From assembly GCF_022427145.1 (NCBI RefSeq), contig NZ_JAKSXN010000044.1, positions 1-46,059 on the forward strand: a DNA stretch of 46,059 nt. Direction: 5' to 3'. Position 1 is the stretch's first letter; every line of letters begins with the position of its first letter. This DNA comes from Paenibacillus timonensis (GTDB taxonomy: Bacteria; Bacillota; Bacilli; Paenibacillales; Paenibacillaceae). Below the pieces are notes generated by a model that worked only from the letters and a program-made list of their open reading frames with translations, was not told where the DNA came from and searched no databases. This document shows, piece by piece, positions 24,796-31,171 of this stretch. The translations under genes were made by a program, and so were the position numbers.

Positions 24796-24973
24796 TATGA
24801 TTAATAGAACATCAATTTACGTCCCTATTAAGTCATAAATTACGCCGACTCGTACTTGGGTCTGTACCAACTCTTTCGATTTTTGTCCTTTTATATAATA
24901 GGGGTTATTTTTCTTTGTCGCGAAGTTGCGGGATAGATGTGCGAGGGGGTGTGCGAATGTTCTATAAAATATT

Positions 24974-25183
24974 GTGGGCGAAAAATCTCCGGAAAGTGTG
25001 CGAAAGCACATCGGGCTCCGTCAGTATAAGTGTGAGGCGTGCGAAAGCAAGTCGAGCAGTATCGGTTTAAGTGATGGCCGCGAAAAAGTTGGCCGAAATA
25101 TGTGCGAAACTGTGACCGTTGGCAACAAGGTAAGTGAAGGCGGAATTTCCGCTCACTATAAATTAACCAAAGGGAGACGATGA
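24974..25183 (+). CDS. Doubtful 69-aa Cys-containing ORF
   Basis: GTG start without a good ribosome site; the product has a CxxC (YKCEACESK) and ends just before the next gene. An overlapping frame from ATG 24958 (37 aa) has a better site (AGGGGG, seven bases away), so at most one is real. The whole 24798-25187 stretch carries several GTGCGAA motifs. No family recognised. Confidence 0.25.
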   Translation: MGEKSPESVRKHIGLRQYKCEACESKSSSIGLSDGREKVGRNMCETVTVGNKVSEGGISAHYKLTKGRR

Positions 25184-25187
25184 AAAA

Positions 25188-25640
25188 ATGGAAATGTTGA
25201 CACGTGAGAAGTACGTAGAAAGAAAATGCGAGGAATGGGCGGCTATTGGAGGATCATTCAAAACTGTTAGAGAGGCGTATGGGCTTTCTGCATTAAAAGT
25301 GGCAATTGGTGTCGGTGTAAGTGAAAGTACATTAAGAAGATTTGAGAAAGGAATGCCGGTGTTGGCTGCAAAGACGCTTGAGCAGGCTTATAAAATGTTT
25401 CTCCAACTCCATAAGGTTTTGAGCTTAGGTTTCCATAGCCATCTTTACTCCCCTGAAATCGAATCTCTTGGCGCGAGATTAATAATCGATTGGGAACTCG
25501 GAGGCACTGGAGCAGTCACTGTTTATCGATTAGACAATACAGAAGTAGCAAAATTTGATACCGGGGACTTTGAGACAAACTGCGCACTTGCGACTGATCT
25601 ATGCGAGAGATTGAAACAGCCATATTACTTCACTTATTGA
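25188..25640 (+). CDS. HTH-domain protein on an AT-richer patch
   Basis: 150 residues. Residues about 25-65 read as an XRE-like helix-turn-helix (YGLSALKVAIGVGVSESTLRRFEKGMPV). The C-terminal half (ESLGARLIIDWELGGTGAVTVYRLDNTEVAKFDTGDF) is a small beta-rich domain I do not recognise. Its base composition is visibly more AT-rich than the genes on either side, with codons such as AAA, GAA and TTA, so it may have been acquired separately. GGGAG precedes the start at a rather long distance; ATG 25194 is an alternative. Confidence 0.6.
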   Translation: MEMLTREKYVERKCEEWAAIGGSFKTVREAYGLSALKVAIGVGVSESTLRRFEKGMPVLAAKTLEQAYKMFLQLHKVLSLGFHSHLYSPEIESLGARLIIDWELGGTGAVTVYRLDNTEVAKFDTGDFETNCALATDLCERLKQPYYFTY

Positions 25641-25660
25641 TAAGAAAAGGAGGCGCGACT

Positions 25661-26080
25661 ATGAGCGAACTACAACGCCTGGCGCAAATTGCGATCCAGC
25701 AGAAGGAAACCGTATTAGAACGTGGGAGGGGCGGATACTCTCCGTCTCTCCACGATTTATTCCGCGTCCAGTTGCGAGAGCTTGGCGCAAAGTACGATAA
25801 GGTGACGGCGCGGGATGCGATATTCCTGCTTTTGTATCTCCATGCTTACGCGAACGGAACGGAATCGAACGACTACTATATGTGGGCATTTCCGACCGTG
25901 GCACAGATTCGCAAGGATACCGGGATTCACGGGGATCGGATTAAGCCGCTCTGCCAGATTCTCGAAACCGAGAGACTGCTTATTTCGAAAACGATCCCTT
26001 GGCGCGGGAATGTGAAGAAGATATACCTACCGTTATTCTACCCGTTTGAGCGAGCGATTCCCGCGGACGGAGCAGCCTAA
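25661..26080 (+). CDS. Winged-helix-like protein, possible replication factor
   Basis: 139 residues, with AAGGAGG eight bases before the ATG. WAFPTVAQIRKDTGIHGDRIKPLCQILETERLLISKTIPWRGNVKKIYLP (about 85-135) has the look of a winged helix-turn-helix used in phage replication or DnaD-like proteins (a helix, a second recognition helix, then a beta wing). The gene is followed at once by a non-coding stretch with three short repeats, as expected if it binds an origin. Identity not established. Confidence 0.45.
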   Translation: MSELQRLAQIAIQQKETVLERGRGGYSPSLHDLFRVQLRELGAKYDKVTARDAIFLLLYLHAYANGTESNDYYMWAFPTVAQIRKDTGIHGDRIKPLCQILETERLLISKTIPWRGNVKKIYLPLFYPFERAIPADGAA

Positions 26081-26081
26081 C

Positions 26082-26320
26082 TCCGTTTACGGGAACTGTC
26101 GTAATCCGTTTGTAGGAAACTAATAAGAACGAAGTAACAACAACGAATAACAAGAATAAATATACCGCTTCGGTTAAGTTCACTCGCGTTCACTGAACCT
26201 TGCGGGACAATTGATTATGAGGATATTTGACGCGGATAAGAGTGGAGGATAATAATAGATTTTCTTCGCGTTAAAGAGAGATAAACAATAATAAAGGAGC
26301 CCGCGATCCGTTTGCGGGAA
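26082..26320. repeat. Three spaced TCCGTTT-GGGAA repeats
   Basis: TCCGTTTACGGGAA (26082-26095), TCCGTTTGTAGGAA (26105-26118) and TCCGTTTGCGGGAA (26307-26320). The first two are 23 bp apart, the third about 200 bp on. Between them is an A-rich stretch (AATAAGAACGAAGTAACAAC onward) that would melt easily. Iterons of an origin or operator sites are possible. No gene seen in 26081-26348. Confidence 0.4.
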
Positions 26321-26348
26321 TCACTCACATTATATGGAGGTGCCGTCT

Positions 26349-27122
26349 ATGACACGAAAGGAAGCACGAAAAGCAGTATGGGAGTTCCTCGTTAAGAACA
26401 GCGAAACGCCGACGGCCTGGCGCGCTGAACTTGTCCGCCAATTTACGGACGAGCTATTCGAAAAAGGTTGCCCGCGGCTGGCGTTCTGGACGTGGAAAAT
26501 GACGCATCCGGCGCTAATCCGGAAAGGCGCGCCCCACCAAACAATCGGCGATATTCTCGCGGATTACATAATGAACGTACGCGAGATCCCCGAACGTAAG
26601 GCGGAGCATCCGGTTAGTGGTCCCGAACGTAATCGACGCGAAGCATTAAAGCGTGGCGCACTCGAATCGCAGTTATTAACGGAGCGGCCGGGCGAAGGCG
26701 ATCCGATTGAAATCGGCATATACGAAGATACGTTTATCACAAACAGGCCCGTTGAAGCCGCGTTATTTGACGAGCCAGTTACGATGACCGGCGACGAACT
26801 TATCGGACGTCTGACGCGTATCCAACGAAATCCGGAGGCGTTTATTCAGAAGTATGCGGACGGCGGCGCATGGAACCGGGATAACACCGTGAAGCGGCGG
26901 ACGCCGGAAAACGTGCGGGCGGCGATTGATACGTTGAATTTTCGCCGCGTTCGTACTTGCGTGTTTTGCGGCAACGCCTTCTATTCGCACAGTAAGCAGC
27001 CGGGCCGCGTCAAGCTTTGCGAGATTATGGTTCATCCGTTAGACAAAACGAAGTTCTTCTGCCAAAAAGAACGGGATCGGGCGCTGGCGGTCCTCCGGAA
27101 GCATAAGAAGGTTGCCGCGTAA
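26349..27122 (+). CDS. Unknown element protein with C-terminal Cys motif
   Basis: 257 residues; ATG eight bases after GGAGG. A mostly helical N-terminal part (MTRKEARKAVWEFLVKNSETPTAWRAELVRQF, then LAFWTWKMTHPALIRKGAP) and a C-terminal segment with spaced cysteines: CVFCGNAFYSHSKQPGRVKLC, then FFCQKERDRALAVLRKHKK. This could be a zinc-binding module (two pairs of Cys). No family recognised. It stands alone between two non-coding stretches. Confidence 0.6.
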   Translation: MTRKEARKAVWEFLVKNSETPTAWRAELVRQFTDELFEKGCPRLAFWTWKMTHPALIRKGAPHQTIGDILADYIMNVREIPERKAEHPVSGPERNRREALKRGALESQLLTERPGEGDPIEIGIYEDTFITNRPVEAALFDEPVTMTGDELIGRLTRIQRNPEAFIQKYADGGAWNRDNTVKRRTPENVRAAIDTLNFRRVRTCVFCGNAFYSHSKQPGRVKLCEIMVHPLDKTKFFCQKERDRALAVLRKHKKVAA

Positions 27123-27145
27123 TCGAACCGTTTTCCAATACTATA

Positions 27146-27180
27146 TAGACGGGTTAATACCGTCTAAACATCAATTTTTT
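27146..27180 (+). terminator. Weak terminator-like hairpin
   Basis: TAGACGG (27146-27152) pairs with CCGTCTA (27160-27166); a T6 run follows only after seven bases, so termination would be inefficient. Confidence 0.3.
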
Positions 27181-27227
27181 ATTTGGGGTCAAAGCGAAGA
27201 ATACGGAAAAAAGGAGAGTGAAGCAGA

Positions 27228-27449
27228 ATGAACGGGTTTGCGATTCGAGCAATTCGGATTAGTAAGGGGATGACACAGCCTGAATTTGCAAAGACGTTGG
27301 GTATCAGTCCGACGTGGTTATGCGAAATCGAAAAAGAAAGACGTCCCGTATCCGACAGAGTGCGCATTCGTGTCAGTCAGTTATACGGCGACGATGACGC
27401 GGTTGAGATGATCCGTCGCGCAAAAATGTCCGAACAGCTTACGGTTTAA
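27228..27449 (+). CDS. Small XRE-type HTH regulator
   Basis: 73 residues, ATG with AAGGAGAG upstream. Single helix-turn-helix: IRISKGMTQPEFAKTLGISPTWLCEIEKERRPVSDRVRIRVSQLY. Second XRE protein of the element; it sits in the middle of the rightward genes, so it is more likely a Cro-like or late regulator than the main repressor. Confidence 0.75.
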   Translation: MNGFAIRAIRISKGMTQPEFAKTLGISPTWLCEIEKERRPVSDRVRIRVSQLYGDDDAVEMIRRAKMSEQLTV

Positions 27450-27540
27450 GTTGAACGCCGAACGAGGCGGCATACCCTCGGGCAACACGCAGGGAAAATC
27501 CACGGCAAAACTGCTAGGCCGCTGAATGGATGGGAGTAAG

Positions 27541-27930
27541 ATGGCTGTTACAATAAGCCAGGATGAGCACGTAATACTCGTCAAATACGCGGAGGACAAG
27601 CGCCCGCTCAAGATCGAGCCGTTCGTCATTCACTCCGCGCAAGATCGCGAAATTGTCGCGGAGGTAATCGGCTTCGTTGAGTGCGAATCGAACGCCCCGC
27701 ATCACATCGCTAAGATGGAGGAACCGAAATTGTGGGCGCTGGTCGAGCGCTTGGCCGTCATGGCCTGCCGCCGCTTCTCGCCGGCCGCGAATTGGGGCGT
27801 AAGTAAGCAGGAGATTCGCGGTATCGTATTATTCGCGCTGCAGGCCGCCATTGCCGCCGGAGAGTGGCCGGAATCGTACAAGCTTACGGACACGACTTTC
27901 GTTATAAACGGAGGCGCTCACGATGAATAA
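27541..27930 (+). CDS. Unknown small element protein
   Basis: 129 residues from ATG 27541, chosen because GGGAG lies five bases upstream; an in-frame ATG at 27526 has no site. An N-terminal beta-rich part (VTISQDEHVILVKYAEDKRPLKIEPF) is followed by helices (KLWALVERLAVMACRRFS). Not recognised. Overlaps the next start by eight bases. Confidence 0.55.
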   Translation: MAVTISQDEHVILVKYAEDKRPLKIEPFVIHSAQDREIVAEVIGFVECESNAPHHIAKMEEPKLWALVERLAVMACRRFSPAANWGVSKQEIRGIVLFALQAAIAAGEWPESYKLTDTTFVINGGAHDE

Positions 27931-28135
27931 CAACGCAATCTGGCGGCTCAACCCGGCGTTTCTGGCCGGCTACACGGAGGACGCGGATGTCATGCGGAAG
28001 ATAAAGCGTTCATACCCGGATTTCGCGGAGATGGCCACGTATCAAAAAGCCGGCGTTATCTATGCGCGGCAATACCGGATTCCTTCCGATCGTAAGCGGT
28101 CGGCGCGTCACTTATTCGGTGTACCTTTATCGTAA
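27923..28135 (+). CDS. Unknown small element protein
   Basis: 70 residues. ATG with CGGAGG nine bases upstream, overlapping the previous gene's end. The helical sequence around TEDADVMRKIKRSYPDFAEMATYQKAGVIYARQYRIP has no family I recognise. The 28136-28271 gap after it contains no convincing gene. Confidence 0.55.
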   Translation: MNNNAIWRLNPAFLAGYTEDADVMRKIKRSYPDFAEMATYQKAGVIYARQYRIPSDRKRSARHLFGVPLS

Positions 28136-28271
28136 ATATTGCGCGGTTTTAGCGTGTTTAGAGCTCGGAGGATGGAATACCCTGCCGGGCTTTTTGGTGT
28201 GCTTAAATCCGCGGGAAATCGCAGAAAAGGGTACCGAATATGCGCTGATTTAACGGAAGGGAGGGCAACAA

Positions 28272-28439
28272 GTGAATGAGAAGCAAGACGACGCGAAGCG
28301 TTACTGTCCTTATTTTCACGGAGATTGTACGTGCGCTTTGTTGGCGGGGATGAGCAAAGACGATATCCGCTGTAAAGTATGGCGCGGTGCCGATTCGATC
28401 CGGTGCCGCTACTTGGATACGCAAATTTGCCGGAGGTGA
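28272..28439 (+). CDS. Small Cys-rich protein (55 aa)
   Basis: GTG start six bases after GGGAGGG. The product has six cysteines, starting RYCPYFHGDCTCALL, then DIRCKVW, SIRCRYL and QICRR, a spacing that suggests a metal site or disulfide-rich fold. Its last codons (CGG AGG TGA) provide the ribosome site of the next gene, supporting real translation here. Not a family I know. Confidence 0.55.
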   Translation: MNEKQDDAKRYCPYFHGDCTCALLAGMSKDDIRCKVWRGADSIRCRYLDTQICRR

Positions 28440-28445
28440 CGCGGA

Positions 28446-28817
28446 ATGACCATAACCGTATATCAATACGTATTCGCGGACGGAACGCGGACTCGCGTAC
28501 ACACGACGATCGTAAACGAAGCCGGCGCGGTGCTTAGCCGGAATATGGCGAACTATGAGGCGTACCCAGTTAAGCAAATTGCGGTGGAGCATTCGCAGTA
28601 TATGCTTCGGGTACTCAAGCGCAGTCTATCGCCGGATTGCGTCATTTACGACTGCAATATTCGCGGCCGGTTTGAATATTCAGCGACGGAAGGCGGATTC
28701 AAAGGCGAACTGGTCTGGCATCCGCGATTCGGCAAAGCGGAGAAAAAGGTGCGGCTACAATGGGCGGACCCGGCACCGGATGAACCGGAAGACGACGAAG
28801 AAGAATCGGAGGAATAA
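28446..28817 (+). CDS. Unknown element protein with acidic tail
   Basis: 123 residues; CGGAGGTGA provides the site. A beta-rich start (MTITVYQYVFADGTRTRVHTT), two cysteines in SPDCVIYDCN, and a C-terminal run of Glu/Asp/Pro (from about residue 107). Acidic tails like this occur in DNA-mimic and anti-restriction proteins, but nothing else supports that role. Confidence 0.55.
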   Translation: MTITVYQYVFADGTRTRVHTTIVNEAGAVLSRNMANYEAYPVKQIAVEHSQYMLRVLKRSLSPDCVIYDCNIRGRFEYSATEGGFKGELVWHPRFGKAEKKVRLQWADPAPDEPEDDEEESEE

Positions 28818-28820
28818 CGG

Positions 28821-29144
28821 ATGTTTATTGCGGGAGAGGTATGGGACGGATTAAAGGGCGAGGATATGACGGAAGTATATTCGCGGATCGGCCCGAGTTT
28901 GGGTTATTCACTGAGGAGTGAATTACCTAATAAGTCGAAAGATAAGCGCCTGAATGGTTATATCCGCCGTTATTACGATGATCAGAAGTATGGATTTATC
29001 GGGCGCGAAGGGGCGAAGGACGTTCATTTTCATATTAGCGCAGTCCAAAGCGCTGGCAAACCGCAGATCGGCGACCGCGTAACCTTCGAAATTGGGACAG
29101 ATAAGCGCGGCAAGCCAACGGCCAAGAACGTGAGGCTCGTATGA
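28821..29144 (+). CDS. Cold-shock-domain protein with N-terminal extension
   Basis: 107 residues; GGAGG eight bases before the ATG. Residues about 43-107 form a cold-shock domain: NGYIRRYYDDQKYGFIGREGAKDVHFHISAVQ (the KYGFI and DVHFH lines match the RNP1/RNP2 nucleic-acid-binding strands), then GDRVTFEIG and the closing KNVRLV. The first 42 residues are an extension unlike housekeeping Csp proteins. Likely binds single-stranded RNA or DNA. The stop overlaps the next start. Confidence 0.75.
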   Translation: MFIAGEVWDGLKGEDMTEVYSRIGPSLGYSLRSELPNKSKDKRLNGYIRRYYDDQKYGFIGREGAKDVHFHISAVQSAGKPQIGDRVTFEIGTDKRGKPTAKNVRLV

Positions 29145-29431
29145 TTACCGCGCGGGGATTAATCGGCGAGGACACCGGTATTACGACGCGTCGGATCACG
29201 CCGGAACCAGCGAAACAACCGCAGCAGACGTTAACGGTGCGCCGCCGGATTAAGACGAGCCCAGGCGATATGTACGCGACGGTTACGTTTGAGGCGGTCG
29301 ACCAAGCGGGGGCCGTTGTTCGCGCGGAGTCACTACGGGCCCGGCAGCCGGTCATGATCAGCGCGATTATTCCGCGACAGCAGGACTTTATCGACGGGCT
29401 GGCTGCGGAAGGGTACGCGGTGAAGGTATGA
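29141..29431 (+). CDS. Unknown small element protein
   Basis: 96 residues, starting in a four-base overlap (ATGA) with the previous stop, so translationally coupled. Basic N-terminus (TTRRITPEPAKQPQQTLTVRRRIK), then a beta-rich domain (MYATVTFEAVDQAGAVVRAES). Not recognised. Confidence 0.55.
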   Translation: MITARGLIGEDTGITTRRITPEPAKQPQQTLTVRRRIKTSPGDMYATVTFEAVDQAGAVVRAESLRARQPVMISAIIPRQQDFIDGLAAEGYAVKV

Positions 29432-29886
29432 GGCCGATCATTCTCGCGGATTTTGTCCGCATCGAAGGTGTGAAGCCGCTGCTTGCCGCGCAGTTATACG
29501 ACAAGCGCGGAGACTACCAAACCTCCGTCGTCTGTCCGTGTGATGACCCGGTCCTGGCGGTGCAGATTGCACTCGAAATGGCGGAGTTCGCAGGATATTA
29601 CGGAATCATCGACTTTCAAACGTCGGATCGCGGATTATTCGCGGTTGCAATGGCGGAGCCGGACCTGAATACGACGATTCTGCACCCGTCAGACACGGCG
29701 CATCTCCGTCGGATTGTTGCAGACGGTATCGACGCTTACCGCGACTTCTATCCGGAAGAAGTGCCGAAGCCGCCGGAAGAGGAAAAGGCGGAGTTGACCG
29801 GTTGGCGCGCGAAAGTTGTTAGGTTTTTACAATACTTAATTTCAAAATTAGATAATACGGGGGAATGCAAGAATGAAGAAATTTGA
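29428..29886 (+). CDS. Unknown element protein
   Basis: 152 residues in a four-base overlap with the previous gene. Alternating hydrophobic strands and helices in the first 110 residues, a Pro/Glu-rich hinge (PEEVPKPPEEEKAE) and an amphipathic C-terminal helix (AKVVRFLQYLISKLDN). No family recognised. Ends inside the next gene's start. Confidence 0.55.
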   Translation: MRPIILADFVRIEGVKPLLAAQLYDKRGDYQTSVVCPCDDPVLAVQIALEMAEFAGYYGIIDFQTSDRGLFAVAMAEPDLNTTILHPSDTAHLRRIVADGIDAYRDFYPEEVPKPPEEEKAELTGWRAKVVRFLQYLISKLDNTGECKNEEI

Positions 29887-30487
29887 AGCGCTCGAAACCT
29901 ATAAAAAAATGAGTTCTGAAATCGGACAACGTCGGGCGGACTTGGAGCACCGCCGCGGATCAGCGCTTGAAGAAGTCCGGGCATTGAAGGCGGAGTATGC
30001 GGCTGCGGTGAAAAAGTCGGTACTTGAAGGCGCGAATAATGCTGCAGAAATCGAAGAAATTGATAAAAAGATTGAGCAAGCAGAGCGCACATTTAGGCGT
30101 GTAGACGCGGAAGTTACTGCCGGGCTAAACCTGTCCGGGGCGGTAGGCGGTCAAGATAGCGTTGTTACCGCGTGGAATACCGATTATTATCCGAACACTG
30201 TAATGAAGGATACGCTAGAGCCCGCATTGGCAAAGCTGAACGCCGCGGCCTGTGCGTATGCGGACGAGTTTCAGCGCGTCTTATCAATTATCGATGAAGT
30301 AGACGCGTTATATTACGACGCGAAATCCACGCTGGGACACGGTTACGAGTACAAGCTGCGAAATTTAAAAGAAGAGGTTCGGCACGTTGATAATCCGGTA
30401 ACTAAAGCGGCATTGACTCCGGATGACCTGGCGCAACTCGCCCGCGGCAACCGTCCGGCAAAATTACCGAAAACCGGAGGTAAATAA
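29873..30487 (+). CDS. Coiled-coil element protein
   Basis: 204 residues. Residues about 5-85 are strongly helical and charged (YKKMSSEIGQRRADLEHRRG, then AAEIEEIDKKIEQAERTFRRVD), predicting a coiled coil. The second half (DTLEPALAKLNAAACAYADEFQRVLSII) is also helical. It starts inside the previous gene. Position three genes before the tape measure fits a tail-assembly or scaffold role, but no match supports that. Confidence 0.55.
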   Translation: MKKFEALETYKKMSSEIGQRRADLEHRRGSALEEVRALKAEYAAAVKKSVLEGANNAAEIEEIDKKIEQAERTFRRVDAEVTAGLNLSGAVGGQDSVVTAWNTDYYPNTVMKDTLEPALAKLNAAACAYADEFQRVLSIIDEVDALYYDAKSTLGHGYEYKLRNLKEEVRHVDNPVTKAALTPDDLAQLARGNRPAKLPKTGGK

Positions 30488-30489
30488 TA

Positions 30490-30876
30490 ATGAAACTTGA
30501 TACGACGCTATCGCAACATGAAGAATTGAAGTTAGAGGTCGGCGGGCTTCCGTATCACGTTTCCCGTGATCGCTTGCGCGGCCTTCTCGACACCGGTGCA
30601 ACGATTACGCAAACAGACGTAGACGAGGCGGAACGAGTCGCCTGGGAGAACTCTGGGTTAGACAATCTCGTACTCTATGCGCGTCTAAAATCCGTTAAAC
30701 AGGCGCAGGAGGACGGCACATATGTACCGACCACGCCGACGGAGCCGCCGAAAGTGACGGCCGAGGACGTGGAAGCGGCGCGGGTTAAGGCGCAACGGAC
30801 GAGCTCAACGCGGGATATCGCTGATTACGCGGTCCTAAAAAGACAATACCAGGCAGTCGAGGAAGCTGGCGAGTAA
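30490..30876 (+). CDS. Unknown element protein before the tail module
   Basis: 128 residues. It starts two bases after the previous stop. Contains a Pro-rich linker (YVPTTPTEPPKVTAED) between two helical parts that look alike (DEAERVAWENSGLDNLVLYARLKSVKQAQ and EAARVKAQRTSSTRDIADYAVLKRQYQAV), suggesting an internal duplication. Its last codons form the left arm of a terminator. Confidence 0.55.
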   Translation: MKLDTTLSQHEELKLEVGGLPYHVSRDRLRGLLDTGATITQTDVDEAERVAWENSGLDNLVLYARLKSVKQAQEDGTYVPTTPTEPPKVTAEDVEAARVKAQRTSSTRDIADYAVLKRQYQAVEEAGE

Positions 30877-30895
30877 CTGCGCTGGCTTCTTTTTA
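30862..30895 (+). terminator. Terminator before the tail module
   Basis: GAAGCTGGCG (30862-30871) pairs with CGCTGGCTTC (30880-30889) with two wobbles, then TTTTT. It overlaps the stop of the preceding gene and would lower or end transcription before the tape measure unit. Confidence 0.7.
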
Positions 30896-30916
30896 ATTTC
30901 GGAGGGGGAGAAACAT

Positions 30917-31171
30917 TTGAATAATGAAGTGATGGGGTTACTGGTTACGTACGTCATCCGCGACATTCTGCATATGTTTGAAATCATGGCAATCGATGGG
31001 GATGCAACGGAAAAGGCTCAAGGTATACGTGAAGGGGCGTCGGCTATCCTAGAAAAGATTGAACTGTCCGGATTGCTGGGCGACGTTAATATCCCGGAAG
31101 AAATGCGAGAGGCGTTTATTTCGCTGATTTGCGAGCAGGTTCTTGATGCCGTCGGGACGGTGGTTAAATGA
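30917..31171 (+). CDS. Small protein directly before the tape measure gene
   Basis: 84 residues, TTG start after GGAGGGGG. Helical and acidic (YVIRDILHMFEIMAIDGDATEKAQGIREGASAILEKIE). The stop overlaps the tape measure start (ATGA). By position it could be a tail-assembly chaperone, which normally sits just upstream of the tape measure gene, but no programmed frameshift pair is visible. Confidence 0.55.
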   Translation: MNNEVMGLLVTYVIRDILHMFEIMAIDGDATEKAQGIREGASAILEKIELSGLLGDVNIPEEMREAFISLICEQVLDAVGTVVK

